From the NCBI GenBank assembly GCA_019321725.1, contig CM033105.1:17639861-17703860 (forward strand): DNA of 64,000 bases, written 5' to 3'. The notes beneath the pieces were generated by a model that was not told where the DNA came from, searched no databases, and saw nothing but the letters and a program-made list of their open reading frames with translations. Position numbers and translations under genes: made by a program. This DNA comes from Paulownia fortunei (taxonomy: Eukaryota > Streptophyta > Magnoliopsida > Lamiales > Paulowniaceae). The stretch's first letter is position 1. Each line of letters starts with the position of its first letter. This document shows positions 1-12,617 of the stretch, piece after piece.

Positions 1-142
1 TATGAATATTCAAATATTTATTTAATAATTGCAAATGATATATAAGTGTGTACATATATATATATCTATATATATAGATTGAAGTGATATATATATATAC
101 ATCACTATTAATTTTTAATGCAAAAATATTAATTATCTATAT

Positions 143-832
143 TAGGGGTGTAATATATACACATATATATGTATGTATTATATATATGTATGTATATAAA
201 TACAAATAAACCGAATACATTTCAGGAACTGTCGGTTCTACAGTTCAGGATTTCCGACCCTTAACCGTAACCGGCAAGGCCAGTTATGGTTCGGATTTCA
301 GAACTGCAAGGCCAATTTCAGTTTCAGTTAATCGTCGGTTCCGACCCCTGGATTTTTTTTAATTTAAAAAAATTTTGAACTTAAATTTAAAAAAATATTG
401 TTAATTTTTGAACTTAATGAAAAATATTTCGCTTAAATTTGAAAAAAAAATTGTTACTTAAAATTTAAATTATCAAATATTCTAATTATAATTAGTTTAA
501 AAAATTAAAATAAAAAAGATGTTCAACTTGAAGTTTTAAAGTTTAAACTTAAATTTTAATAAAAAAATTGTACTTAAATTTTTTAAAAAATATTAACTAA
601 AATTTAAATTATAAAATTATAAAGAATTTTAAAAATAAAAAAGACTTGAACTTAAATTGAAGAATAAATAATTGAAGATAAAAGAAATAAAATATAAAAA
701 ATAATTTAATTATTTTTCATAATTAAATTACTTCAACCCGTAATCGGCCCGTAATTAGACACATGGATAATAATTTTTGACCCGTTGACCACGGGCCAAG
801 TCCAGTTTCGACCCGTCCCGTGGTCACCTCTA
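143..832 (-). mobile_element. hAT-like miniature inverted-repeat element, degenerate copy
   Basis: A non-coding element whose ends read TAGGGGTGTA on the left and, on the opposite strand, TAGAGGTGAC on the right. The outer parts are rich in CCCG/CGGG words (ACCCGTTGACCACGGG near 780) and the centre is an AT-rich run of poorly ordered A and T blocks. The same arrangement, in the opposite orientation, recurs at 56641-57239, where the ends and the 8-bp duplication are clear. Here I could not see a convincing duplication at the flanks, so the exact limits are approximate. Confidence 0.55.
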
Positions 833-1942
833 CATATAAGTATATTTCAATTTGACAACATATATACATAAGTTCTTATATATATATATATATATGATCA
901 ATTTCACTTACTCCATCTACTTCTATTGAGTATCACTTTATCCCATTATATTTTTTTTTTTCTCACTTTATCCTTTGTACTCTCATTATCTCACTTTATC
1001 TTATGTACTTTTAAAAAAATACGGATTTATTTTTACATATTATTTAGAGTAAAATCACTTTAAAATATTCTAAAATTAATATATTTGTATTTATATTCTG
1101 ATAATTTTTTCAACTTAATAAATTAACACTTAACATTAAATTAATTTTAATGGCTATTTTTTTATTACCATAGTTTCTATTAATTAGGTAGTATCCAATG
1201 TTTAAAGTAGTCAGAGGTAAACAAAACTGCCTTTAATGGTTGTATCACTGCAATCAAAAGTTGATGTTTAATTTAATTATCGAGCTCTGCTGTCATGTTG
1301 TTATTTTCATTTTTCATGGATGTGTAATGCCAGCAGAAGCAATCTTGTATACCACTCCGGAGATTCAATTACTCTGCATTGGGATCATGAGGGGATCTTT
1401 TACATTCTTCTTTTGGACTGTGATTTGGCGCTTTTAGCTTATTACAGTGGAAAATTCAATGGGAAACTAATATAAATACTAGAAAGTGAAGAAAATAATA
1501 AGCCTTCTTATTTCTAAAATGGTGCATGGAAAGATTTATACATGTTTGCTCAATGAAACGCACGCATATATTAGATCAGCCTTTTGATTTAGAATAATGC
1601 ATCCTTTTTCTTTATACCTAGGAAGCGCATTTGAGGTTTCCATCCATTTGATTTTATTTTCTCTTGTTATATATGAGTTAGTAGAAATAAGTGTTGCATC
1701 CATATAGCACAAGTATGTATCGTATTTTAAAAAGTAGTCTTATTTCTCATGCAAATTCTAAATCTATCAAAACTATTTTTAGTTTTGATTTAAAATGTTT
1801 ACTATATTATATTGTATTATATGTTATATAAAAATTCTCAATAAATAGTACTACATTGTGATGAATAATTTAGTTTTGCATGATGATTAGTAAAGTGCGC
1901 TTCGGTAGAGTCTCACGCTATATAGTTTTCATTTTTAATTTT
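833..1942. other. AT-rich intergenic stretch without recognisable genes
   Basis: Contains a (TA)n run near 878-893, pyrimidine-rich repeats around 910-1000 resembling CTCACTTTATC, and an open frame of 65 codons at 1240-1437 that begins with TTG and matches nothing I recognise. I see no domain, splice pattern or RNA gene. Confidence 0.6.
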
Positions 1943-2839
1943 TGTTAAATTTGTTTTAGTATTGTTATCTACTTTAATTAATTAATTCAGATTTTATTGT
2001 TGTGACAATATGAATAACTATTGCAACAGCAAACAGAAGAACATAAAGTAAAAAAATCAACACAAGGGATTTTTTATATGGTTCAAGTACAAATGTACTC
2101 TGTATGCACGAAATCATCACCTGTAATGAACATTTCACTAATTCAAATTGTACAGTTACAATAATAGGGTTTATTCAAAATGTAAAGATTCTCTCTTTAC
2201 TAATCTTATTGTTCTTGAACAAATCAATTAGTGAAACTTCAGCGAGATCCCCTCGACTTTTAAGTATGCACTGTTAAATTCCCTTCAATGCTGAAATCCC
2301 TTCAGACGGCAGACCGACCTTTTTCTGAAGATCTTCAAATTCTTCTCCCGAAAAATTGAGTCAATCTCCCAAAAGGCTCACCATTTTCTCTCGAATAGTG
2401 AATTGTGCAAAAAGACACTTGCTTAAAACTCAAATATTGATTTGACGTTCAAAAGTATTACTCAATCTTCTTGCTTCAAGTCTTTTCATACAGCATCAAT
2501 ATTATTTTCATTCATCACATCAAAGTGTCTAGATACGTTGTATTTAGACTTTCATGATCTTTAAAGATCTTTTCCATATCAAAGATATCTTTCCTTATCT
2601 TTATTGTACCAATCTAAATCCCACACAATATTTTTTTGAATATCTCCAATTAATATTTTAGAAATATATTTTCGTACTTATCAAATATGCACATAACCAA
2701 TAAAAGCTATCAGAAACATTATCAATAAAATCAGTAGTTATAAAATTACAATTGGTAAGTTAATGACTTTTCAAAACTTGCAATTCTAAAATGTGCAATA
2801 AACTTAGGGTTTCTAACAATGCCAATTTTGGACTTAACA
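1943..2839 (-). repeat. 3' LTR of the Sirevirus-like element
   Basis: About 897 bp, TGTTAAATTTG to GGACTTAACA. It runs parallel to 7353-8193 from end to end, including shared blocks such as GCGAGATCCCCTCGACTTTT and AATAAACTTAGGGTTTC, with scattered substitutions and small insertions that make it about 56 bp longer. This divergence implies the element is not a recent arrival. Confidence 0.88.
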
Positions 2840-2854
2840 ATCTCCTCCCTTTGG
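2840..2854 (-). other. Polypurine tract of the Sirevirus-like element
   Basis: On the minus strand this reads CCAAAGGGAGGAGAT immediately before the 3' LTR, the expected position and composition for the plus-strand primer. Confidence 0.75.
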
Positions 2855-5055
2855 CATTGTTTGGTCAAAATCCAACAACTCCTCTGGAATACATCAAATC
2901 TGCAGAAACTGTTAATCAGTTAAAATTTATTGGAACTGCTATGTGACTGTTGCAATAGTAACTAAATTCCCCCTGCAGATTAGATAGAGATATTCAAAAG
3001 ACCAAAAACAGAATGTAGTGAATATAAACCAGAGTTCAAATCACATAAAAAATAGTGACAAATAAATATTCAGTAGAAGCAATTAAAACCAAATAAATAC
3101 TTCAGTACATCCCTAACAAACAAAAAATCATTTAGTCATCAGCATTACAGTCATCATCCTCTCTAGTAGTTGGTTCATCTACTTCAGTATCATCACCATA
3201 TTGTTCTTTCTCATCATTATCCTCATCCATTAGTTGTTGCAACATTAGATCTAGATCTAACAGCAGCAACCAAAGTTCCAGCAGTATTTACCCCCCATTT
3301 TTAACCAAATTTTGGCAAAGCAACCTCAACACCATCATCACCTTCAGCATTTCACTTATTCTTCTCCCTCTTTTTGACCAATCGATGGTGAACGAGAATC
3401 AACCTCATCATCTTCACTTATAACAGTAAGATAATTATACTATCATTCAAAAATAATTACAAGTGAGTATCATCAACAACATATACTTTCCCTAATTTAT
3501 GGTTTCAAATGAAAGAAGCAAAACCAAAACAAGCATGCATAAATTAGATATCATAATCAAACAAATCATGAGAAACCATTAGAACCACTTCCCTTTTTAA
3601 CCATTATCAGCAGAAGGTATGATAGGTCGTGGAAATCCTGCAAACCAAGGTGGATACATATGTCGTCCTCCTATTTTGGTTGAGGATTTAGGCTTTGAAA
3701 TTGGCTAAACAGGTACTTCCACAGTTTCTGTTGTAATAGGTTGGTTCTTATGTTGCAATAGATGGATTTCCAGGGGTCTTAGAAGCATAAACTGAGCAAT
3801 ATCTGCTTCAGTTTGTGCTGTATCTATAGCAACACCTGAAATTGCTTGGATTGGGTTTGCATTTCTCCAGCGACATCAACCCCTACCTTTTGTATGTGAG
3901 GATCATCACCAACCCCTTCATCCATCACATAGGTGCACATTCTGCAGATTTTTCCTCAACAACCTTTTCTTGCCATGATAGTGCAATGAGTGCATTAGGA
4001 TATGCTATAATTAAATTGCACACCATAAGAGAAAGAGGTTGATCTAGTTCAACTCATGGTTGTTGTATGTGACTAGGACCAGATGAGGAGCTTTTTCTTC
4101 ACCATGATAGAAGGCTTGAAAGATAAAAAAGAAGACAAACAGAACATACCAAGTGGTGAAGGAAATCAGATATACCAAAAACAATTAGGGTTTTTGCATT
4201 CGTTTATCACAATACTTCCAAAGCCCAATTTATTTTGAACCCTACTTCTTTTCTCGTGCGGCTACTCAACAATCTCCTTGATTTGGCAAATTCCCTAAAT
4301 AACGACTATAACTTGCATTCAATATCCAATCAATCACTAAATTAGGAAAAAATTGAAAATCAATTCCGTGTGAAAATTCTGTTGCAGTAGATAATTTCAA
4401 ATTACTTCCATATTTGTCAAATCCTCTGTGATGTATTTCCAAGCACACACAAATTCCTAATTTGTGCCTATAAAAAAGAAATATCAAAATGCATAAATTT
4501 TGAACATAATAAAACGTGTCACATGTTTTAAAAAAATAAATCTTTATGTCTCAAAGTCCGAGAATCTCTTCAAATATTTTTGCAAAAGGAAATTTTGATT
4601 ATATCCCCAAATTCAATTCCTCAAATATTTTTCATGCCATTTTTATTTTCTCTCTTTTCTTTTTTTTTGTGTAATTCTCTCACATTTGAATTGGATTTAG
4701 CTAATCAGTAGCTTTCACTCTATTTCAATGGTAGCTCTTTTCACATAAAAAAAAAATTTTAAATCATAAAATATAAGAGATATTTTACATGGCTAACTCT
4801 AGACTATTGGATAGGTAATTTTTTATGTCAAATGCCTCCAAATAAGCACAATATTAAGGAATATTTAATAGAACTTTTATCAAAATTTTAGAAATCAGTT
4901 GTGTTCTAATGAGATTCAGCAGACCAAGGCTTCAAAATTTGACCATTTAAAACACATGTAGAGCAAATGCAGAATGTCTAATGCAGCTCCTACCATGTTA
5001 TGTAATATATGTTCTAACAACTATTGAATTGTTACAACATGTATAGGTGAAGATG
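2855..5055 (-). other. 3' internal region of the Sirevirus-like element with decayed coding remnants
   Basis: Roughly 2.2 kb between the RNase H remnant and the polypurine tract. Around 3120-3260 and 3330-3440 the minus strand encodes short acidic runs rich in Asp and Glu, interrupted by stops. Some Sireviruses carry an extra ORF here, so this could be its remnant, but I cannot match it to a named domain. No frame stays open beyond about 75 codons. Confidence 0.4.
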
Positions 5056-5059
5056 CAAA

Positions 5060-5500
5060 CAATATGGTTGCAACAAATTTCCTTTTTCTTTTCAATGTTC
5101 ATGCAGTTAGATCACACAAATTCCTAAAGATTTTCTCAAGGAATCAAAATGAAGTGTATTTAGAGGTTTGGTAAATATGTCAGGAAATTATTTCTCTCTC
5201 GCAACATAGTTAATCACCATAGTTTTCTTTTCAACTAAATCCCTAATGAAATGAATAATATATAATGCTTCATTATTGAGTGCTAAACAGGGTTTTTAAA
5301 AATATCAATAACACTTGAACTATCACAAAAATATGATTAGAAAAATGTGGACCCTCCAAACCTTTTGGTTGCTCAACAAATATTTTTTCCTCATTTTTAG
5401 GTTCAATTAAAGAGGTGAAACACACATACCTTAGCATATCTTTGTAACTTACCTTTGGCTTCTCTCTTGTTCGCATACCTTCAGTGTGCGAACCAATAAT
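5060..5500 (-). pseudogene. Copia pol remnant: linker joined to RNase H C-terminus
   Basis: The minus-strand frame at 5273-5476 holds the segment that normally lies between integrase and reverse transcriptase (motif YVCFTSLIEPKN). A few codons further on, at about 5060-5275, it continues as the end of copia RNase H (motifs HFIRDLVE and YVAREN, then LRKSLGICVI). In an intact element some 600 to 700 codons of reverse transcriptase and RNase H separate these pieces, so this junction marks a large internal deletion. Confidence 0.65.
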
Positions 5501-5559
5501 TTGATCAAAATGATGGTTCTTCTGAACTTTGATTGAAGGTTCCTTCTGAACTCTTTTGG

Positions 5560-6015
5560 TATTGTCAGCGTTTTCTATCCTCAGTCCAGTTTTATTTGTT
5601 TCAACACATCTTCCTCAGTGGTGACTTGAATATTATTCTATTCAGTTTCTAGAATTTTCTCTTTTTCTGTTAGTCCCTTCTTTTGTTTTCTAAACTGATA
5701 TGCACCACACATTCCTGGATTCCTTTTGTTCAGCTTTGGCACTCTTAGCATAGCTCCTGGCATTTATCTTTATTAAACCTGATAAAAAGATTTTGATCAC
5801 AAAGTTGGCTAATGCTAATCAGATTTGCCTACAAACCTTCTGCATGGAACACATTCTTGAGTTTTGGCAGTCCTTCAATATTGAGTACTCTTTTTCCAAA
5901 CTACACATCCTTTTCACCATCACCAAAGGTAACATGTCCTTCATTCACACTTTGATAACCTTTCAATTTTTTCTTGTCACTTGTCATATATCTGGAACAT
6001 CCACTATCAAGTATC
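5560..6015 (-). pseudogene. Copia aspartic protease and GAG-pre-integrase remnant
   Basis: On the minus strand the codons at 6000-6008 give the catalytic DSG, within DSGCSRYMTSDK, the signature of Sirevirus-type copia proteases. Downstream are VTFGDGE and LISISQLCDQ, which mark the GAG-pre-integrase zinc-binding segment. At least two in-frame stops interrupt the domain (before FGKRV and before ANLIS). The integrase catalytic core that should follow is absent. Confidence 0.75.
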
Positions 6016-6126
6016 ATTAGTACAAGCTTTTAAAGAAAGGTTTGCAACAAAACATCTAAAATGTGACTTTCTAATCCAGATTCTAATTTGAGATTCATTT
6101 TTTAAGTCAATTTTGATCTTATGAGT

Positions 6127-7141
6127 CTATTGCAACAATTTATATTTCTGTTGCAGCATTACAGAAGCAGTTGAACCAAAATGCATACCATTCCTTAAAG
6201 CCTTTTTAAACCTAAAGCATCTTGGTCGGATATGTCCAGGCAAATTACAGAAATGACAAATCAGAATAATCCTTTTTAGCTTAGGTTTTTGAAAAATAGG
6301 TTTTTTGTTTTTATCAAAAATGGACTGAACAAGTCTTATTTCCTTTACAAAAATTATTTTTGAATTTGAAGACTCACTAGTGTATCCCAATCCATGATGA
6401 TCACTACCTGATTTTCCAATGGAGAGAATTTCATCTAGTTTTTTCTTACCAAAATCAAGCTTCATCATCTTTTGAGTGTAAAGTAGTTCTTGCTCAGTTT
6501 TGTGGATTTTTCTGTCATTTTCAGCAACAAGGTTCATAAACTCAAGTATTTCCACTTTCATTGATTCATTTTCCTTGTTTAGTATAATAATTTATTCCTC
6601 AAGTGACTTGTTGATTTATAAATCTCAAGCCACTTTTGAAATATTTTGGTATATATTTGCTGAATTTCCTCGATGTTGGGTTCATCCTCATCGTTATCAA
6701 TTTCTAAATTTGAATTCTGCATATCATTTTCACCTGAAACAATAGATGAAGTTAGACATATTGCATTACACTGAATTGTTGGAACATACCTTTGACTTGT
6801 TGCAACATGTTCATGATGATTGTTGAACATCTTAGAGTTGAGCACTACATGATTGCTTAGATGTTCTTTCTTATCATTTTTCTGACTCCATCAGATTCTT
6901 CATCACTCCAGGTAGTAGTCAGAGACTTACCCATTCGTTTGAGAGTATTAGCACACTCTGCTTGGACATGCCCAAACCTTTCGCATTCACAACACTGAAT
7001 TCTTTTATTTTTCCTATCATCAGAAGAATTAGAAATAGTTTTACCTTTTTGTGAATTAGAAGGCTTACCAGACTTTAGCTTGTTTGGCTTTTTATTCATC
7101 TTTTTGAGAAGTTTCCTAAAGTTCTTTGTTAAAAAGGCCAC
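6127..7141 (-). pseudogene. Copia gag remnant with two zinc knuckles
   Basis: Read right to left, the first open segment (6857-7141) is Lys-rich and has a CCHC knuckle, CECERFGHVQAEC, preceded by a basic region and followed by an acidic run (WSDEESD). The segment at 6127-6561 has coiled-coil-like heptads (NDRKIHKTEQELLY) and a second knuckle, CHFCNLPGHIRPRC. Two knuckles separated by a hydrophilic linker before the protease fit Sirevirus gag. A stop-interrupted gap lies between the two segments, so no full-length gag can be made. Confidence 0.7.
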
Positions 7142-7337
7142 ATATTTTGATATGTCATCATCATCTTAAGGTTCTGATGTTGATTTTGGAACTTCAGCTT
7201 GAAAGGCAACATTTTTATCTTTGCCTCTTCTGTTGTGATGGTCCATTCGTGAGGATGGACCATTCCTGCAAAGATGGTCCATTCCTGCAATTAAACAAAT
7301 CAGTTCCCAAAATCTCACTATATATATCTAGTAACCA

Positions 7338-7350
7338 GCTCTTAATGCCA
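7338..7350 (-). other. Primer-binding site of the Sirevirus-like element
   Basis: Minus strand TGGCATTAAGAGC, two bases inside the 5' LTR. It resembles the tRNA-iMet type site TGGTATCAGAGC with one inserted base and a C/T change. Confidence 0.6.
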
Positions 7351-7352
7351 AT

Positions 7353-8193
7353 TGTTAGATTTATTTTAGTGTTGTTACTCACTTTAATTAATTAATCCAG
7401 ATTTCATTGTTGTAATAATGTGAGTAATTGTTGCAATAGTAAATAGAAGAATAGAAAGTAAAAAATCAACACAATGGATTTTTTATGTGTTTCAAGTACA
7501 AATGTACTCTACATGCACGAGGCCACCACCTGCAATGAACACTTCACTAATTCAGATTACAATAATAGGACTTATTCAAAATGTAAAGACTCCCTCTTTA
7601 CTAATGATGTTGTTCTTGAATAAATCAATTAGTGAAGTTTTAGCGAGATCCCCTCGACTTTTAAGTCTGCACTATTGAACTCTTTTCAATACTAAAATTC
7701 CTCAAACGGTAGACGATAGACCGACCTTCTCTCGAAGATTTTCAAATTCTTCTTTTAAATAATTACTTCAATCTCCTGAAAGGCTCACCCTCTTCTCCCG
7801 AAGAGTGAATTGACGTTCAAAAGCCTTACTCAATCTTCTTGCTTCAACTTTTTTTATACAAAATTAATATCTTCATTCATCACATCAAAGTGTCTAGATA
7901 CGCTATATTTGGACTTACATGATCTTCAAATATCCTTTCCATATCAAAGAGATCTTTCCTTATCTTCCTTATCTTTATTGTATCAATCTAACTCCCACAC
8001 GATATTTTTTTGAATATCTCCAATTAATATTTTAGAAATATCTTTTCATGCTTATTAAATCTGTGAGATATATTATTAATAAAATTGACAGTTATAAAAT
8101 TATAATTGGTAAGTCAATAACTTTCCAAAACTTGTAATTTTAAAATGTGCAATAAACTTAGGGTTTCCAACAATGCCAATTTTAGACTTAACA
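7353..8193 (-). repeat. 5' LTR of the Sirevirus-like element
   Basis: About 841 bp, TGTTAGATTT to AGACTTAACA, colinear with the LTR at 1943-2839. On the minus strand it should hold the promoter of the element. The sequence just outside, ATTTT at 8194-8198, equals the bases before 1943. Confidence 0.88.
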
Positions 8194-8639
8194 ATTTTTT
8201 GAAAACCTCGAGGGAATATTCTCTACCCCTGACTGATGCCACACCTATAAAAATAAAAATGTCGTAGAACCCTCTATTCCACTAAGAAAACAACACAACT
8301 CATTAAGGTGCAACAAACCTCATTTTTTACTTGAAATGCTCAAGTAGAATTTATACTTGCAGCTCGGCAAGTGCATTTTAAGGTGCAAAATCATTGATAT
8401 GTGATAAACATCGGGCCATTAGAACTAGCAAGGAATACATATATTGAGATAAATTGAACTAGAAATGAATTAAGATTCCTAAGATACATTTTATTGAAAT
8501 CATATAAACAATAACAAACTTTGTTTACAACAAAGAGTGAAATATTAATAAATGTTATTTTGACCAAAAAATGAACTAGAGAACATATTAATGTGTTACT
8601 GAAAGTGAACAAACAAGATGTAGCCTCTCAATAGTAGTA
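8194..8639. other. Sequence between the Sirevirus-like element and the Tat relic
   Basis: No coding domain is visible. It lies directly 3' (minus strand) of the Tat integrase relic and may be what is left of that element's 3' untranslated region or LTR, but it does not match the Tat LTR proposed at 15599-16107. The only open frame (8391-8612, minus) is unrecognised. Confidence 0.4.
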
Positions 8640-10202
8640 CTTACGGAGGTTTTATAAGTCTCATGGTCTATGTAACCTCTTCCCCTTACTATCCTCTAAC
8701 TCATATGTCGTTTGAGACTACTATATCTTGTACGGTCCTTCTCAATTTAGTTCCAACTTTTCTAGTGTTTTGACCGCATTATCTCACCTTAACACTAGGA
8801 TACCCAACTAGAAGTGTCGACTTCTAACCTTTTCATTGTAAGAAATTTTGACCCTTTACTTGTATTTCTCCATTCTCAACCAGCCTTCTCTTACCCTTCC
8901 TCAATTAGATCCATACTTTGCCTTATAAGCTCTTCATTGTCATCAGGTGCTACGAGTCTCGATGAGTCTCTAACCAAATCTCTACTAAATTTATTACCTT
9001 GTTGTACCCTTTGATGTTGTCCTTTAATCCCATAAAATCACCAAAAGTTCGTCCATCTATGCTCTCGCAGCTTGATCTAGTTCTAAGCCCATGTATTATG
9101 ATTCAATTAGCAACCACAACCATTTGTTTGAGGATGGGTGATCGAGTTGAACTTTTGTTAGATCTTTATTTACTCACTCCATGTTCAAAACTTTGCTCCT
9201 TGGAACTGTCTTCCATTATCTAAGATAATCTCCTTAGGTACTCCATATCGGCATAATACGTTTTTTCATAAGAACTTTATAATCTTATTCTTTGTTATCT
9301 TTGTCAAGTCCTCCATCTCTACCCACTTGTTGATGGAATCTACCTCCACTGAGAAAAAAATCATCTTTTTCTTTTCAATCTATTAATGAGCTAAATAAGA
9401 GAATCTCTAGCAGTTTTCACACTTCTGCACCATCTCCATAGTGTCAGATCGAACAGTTGGCCCTGTTCTTAGCACCTTCATGCGAGTGTCGTGCTTTCGA
9501 GTTGGTTGTCATGGCAATCTTTATACACTTCCCTCAACATATACTCACCTTCACTTCAAGGCAAACATCTTAAAAAAGGTTAAGTAAAGGAACGCTTGTA
9601 AAGTACCTCGTTTATAATCATGAATCGGGTTGCTTAGTTTCACACACACAAAATCTTTTTCTTACTACTAGAATGAATCCCTCTTTCAAGTATTCTCATA
9701 TCTCACTTTGGCAATCATATTCCTTCTTCAGGCTTGGTAATTTCTCTGTAATGTTGGAGTCAGGCTCAACACTTTCCCCATAATGCTAAAGTATATTATG
9801 AATGGTGATATGTCCAGTATAATCAGCCTTAGCATTTTGTCTTTGGCATTTGTTGTACTTCAAAACCCTTTAGTATTTCAACTCATCAATTTTTTGCAAG
9901 GATTCCAACATCATTTCTTCCATAGCTTCACAGAGACCCTCTATTTGCTTCAAGATAAGGTGAGGCTTTAAATATACTATCAACCCCTCTATCTTCCCCC
10001 TCCAATGCTATATTTGTCCCTATAACCAAGGCCTTATATTCCACCTCATTATTCAATGACTTAAACTTAAATTTCATTCCAAATTCCATCTCATCCTTCT
10101 TTCAGGCTGGTCAAAATTATTCCCACCTTACTTCTTGACTGTATGTTGAGCAATTGATATGGAGCAATATATTTGGTTCCTCAAGGGGCATTGGCATGGA
10201 TC
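8640..10202 (-). pseudogene. Ty3/gypsy (Tat-type) RNase H and integrase relic
   Basis: On the minus strand a decayed RNase H begins near 10180 (motifs DEMEFGMKFKFK and NNEVEYKALVIG). Integrase follows, with VDSINKWVEMEDLTKITK, RYGVPKEIILDNGRQF and HPQTNG. The first two catalytic aspartates are readable. The region that should hold the catalytic glutamate after HPQTNG is altered and contains a stop. Further downstream ELIRQSMDLIEE marks the C-terminal part of a Tat-type integrase. There are many stops and frameshifts. The relic is cut at its 5' side by the copia element at 10208, and the coding region continues in degraded form beyond 15041. Confidence 0.75.
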
Positions 10203-10207
10203 CATAG

Positions 10208-10487
10208 TATAAAGAAAAATATTTGTTGTATTGTACTAAATAAGTTGTACATATTAAAAGTATATATAGATGTTCATCCGTGAGTGACTTACTATTTACA
10301 AAGGATAAACATAACTGAAATTTAAATTTAGAATTTACAATCTTGGAGATAATCTAAATCTCATCACTAATATTAACAATTTTTGAAATTATTTAAGTGC
10401 TTATCTGAATTTGTTGGAGATGTTGATGATGCCTTATTTGTAGGAGCAATAGTTGAGATTTACAGTGGTAAGGAAAATGCTATGATA
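10208..10487 (-). repeat. 3' LTR of the short-LTR copia element
   Basis: Colinear with 14774-15036, sharing GTTGTACATATTA, AGTATATATAG and CACTAATATTAACAAT. Its outer end starts TATAAAGA where the partner has TGTAAAGA, so the canonical TG is mutated. The last codons of RNase H extend into it. Confidence 0.82.
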
Positions 10488-10860
10488 TGCCCCTGCAAAA
10501 TGGTGCTCCCATTGGAGATACCAATCTTGGACCACAATTGTTTGAACATAGCAGCATGAAGTGTCTTAGTTAGAGCATCAACAAGTTGATCTTTAGATGA
10601 GATATGAGAGATAACAAATGATTCTCGAGCAACATTATCACGCACAAAGTGATAATCAATAGCAATATGCTTTATTCTTGAATGAAAGAATGGATTAACA
10701 GAGAGATGTGTGACACCAATCACAAAAAAAATGCGGAGGAGATGAATAACAACATGTAACTCTTGCAACAAATTCTTAATCTAAAGAACCTCAACTGCAC
10801 ATGAGGCAAAGGAGCGATATTCTGCTTCTGTGGATGATCTAGCTACTGTTTTTGCTTATT
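10460..10860 (-). pseudogene. Copia RNase H domain
   Basis: Minus-strand motif SSTEAEYRSFASCAVEVL (about 10785-10840) followed by a stop, then the C-terminal part with IKHIAIDYHFVRDNV, the tail DQLVDALTKTL and KIGI. This is the standard end of copia pol. A stop after EVL and disrupted sequence before NPFFHSR show decay. Confidence 0.8.
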
Positions 10861-11167
10861 TGAGCACCAAGAAATTGCATTCCTACCAAGGTAGATAATA
10901 TAGGCTAACGTGGAGATCTAATCATCCCAATTCCCTATCCAATCAGCATTGGTGAAGGCTATGACATGAAGTTATTGATTGCACTTAAGAAAGAGACCAT
11001 GATGGATTGTTTTTTTCAGATAGCGTAAGACACACTTGGCTACAGTTGGTTCTCAGTTGGAGCATGCATAAAGTGAGCCAACTTATTAATGATGAAAGAC
11101 ACATTCGGGCATGTGAGAGATAAGTACTGGAGCACACCAATAACTTCACGATATTGTGCGATATCTA

Positions 11168-11900
11168 TTAAGACAGACCCATCATGAAGTTGGAGAGTTT
11201 GAGAAGATAACATAGGTGTAGTACATTTTTTGCACCAATCATGTTTGTTTTTGTCAAAATATCATGAATGTACTTGTGTTGAGTGAGAATCAGACCAGTC
11301 TTAGTAGAGAAAACCTCAATACTAGGAAAATAATGCAAATCTTCAAGAAACTTGATAGAGAACTGAGTAGCCAGAGCATGTAAAAATTGATGAAGAAAGC
11401 TAGTGTTGGTTCCAGTAACTATTAAATCATCAACATACACCAAGAAGTAAATGGAAATACTGGAGGTATGGTAAATAAATAAAGAGATGTCACTATGAGA
11501 ATTAACAAAACCATAGGAAAGTAAGAAGCCTTTTAGCTCAGTATATCATGTGCGCGGAGCTTGTTTGAGGCAATAGATGGCCTTTCACAATTTGCATACA
11601 AAGCCTGACTTAGCTTGCTGCATAAAGACTTTCTCTAATAGTGTACCATGAAGGAATGCATTATTGACATCTAACTGTCGAAGTGGCCAACCATTAGATA
11701 AGGCAATAGCTAGAATGAGACGAATAGTTATTGGTTTGACTCCCAGGCTAAAAGTGTCATGAAAGTCAATACCCAATCTCTAATGAAATCCCTTAGCAAC
11801 TAGATGAGCTTTATATTTCAAGATAGAACCATCAGGATTTCGTTTAATGAAAAAGACCCATTTACAATTGACAATATTTTGAGAAGACTAGGTGGCACAA
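11168..11900 (-). pseudogene. Copia reverse transcriptase
   Basis: Minus-strand segments give the finger and palm motifs [10 protein letters not shown] (in 11585-11776) and, further on, VYVDDLIVTG with the catalytic YVDD (in 11168-11443). In between, GFVCKL ends in a stop, and the usual KALYGLKQAPR segment reads as a damaged KAIYCLKQAPRT. The catalytic aspartates survive although the frame is broken. Confidence 0.85.
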
Positions 11901-11955
11901 GTTCCCAACTACCATTTTGAAGAAGTGTTGTAATTTCATTAGACATGTCATGCCT

Positions 11956-12617
11956 CTATTCAACATGTTTTATTACTTTGGAAACACAAGTAGGTTCAAT
12001 AGAGTTAGGTAAATGGTGGTTTGTGTTGGCATGGTAGAGACGTTTTGATTTAAAAATATTATTTTTTGATTGGGTGATCATGTTGTGAGTAGAAATATGG
12101 GATTGAGTTGTTAGCTGACTTTGTTGTGAAGAGGTCAAAGGTTGTGGAAAAGAGAGGGGGGGAAATAGTTGAAACAAAGTCGAAGATGAATGTGGTGAGA
12201 TATTTTTGGTAGAGATCGTGGGTAAAAGAGGAGTAGAAGAATTAGAAATAAGAAGAGATGAAAAAATATGAATACTTTCCCCCATAGAAGTAGTCAGCGC
12301 TGAAGTCAAAGATAATAATGGCAAAAAATATGCAGTGAAGCTAACGTTACTTCATTGACTAAATTTTGTTATACAGCATGTGACTTAGGCATAGGAGTTG
12401 GAAACACAAGTGGTAATGGAATCCAACCATTAGAAGAGATATTAGAACAGATAGTAGTAGAAGAACTTGAAAAAGTAAATTCATTTTTGACAAAGCGAAC
12501 ATAACGAGATGTGTAAATCTTGTTTGTTTTTAAATCCATGCAAAAATAAGCACTTTGATTAAGAAAAAAATCGAGAAGTATACATGGAGAAGATTTTGGT
12601 TCAAGTGTATGAGTCAT
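11956..12617 (-). pseudogene. Copia integrase-reverse transcriptase connector
   Basis: The frame at 12369-12617 contains YTSRYVRFVKNEF, the conserved stretch after the integrase core that ends in sequence of the form SRHVxFxE. The next segment (11956-12324) is Ser/Thr/Pro-rich and leads into reverse transcriptase, as in other copia polyproteins. No enzymatic residues are expected here. A frameshift separates the two pieces. Confidence 0.65.

Larger units (their letters stand above)
1943..8193 (-). mobile_element. Ty1/copia LTR retrotransposon, Sirevirus-like, internally deleted
   Basis: Two LTRs beginning TGTTA and ending TTAACA bound a 6.25-kb element, with the 5-bp duplication ATTTT directly outside both ends (1938-1942 and 8194-8198). 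Read on the minus strand it has a primer site resembling the tRNA-iMet type, a gag with two CCHC zinc knuckles, a protease with the DSGCSR motif, a GAG-pre-integrase segment, and then jumps to the tail of RNase H, so most of integrase and reverse transcriptase are missing. A long 3' region of about 2 kb before the polypurine tract, typical of Sirevirus relatives, holds only decayed acidic coding sequence. Many in-frame stops show it is non-autonomous. Lineage placement is inferred from motifs and layout. Confidence 0.85.
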
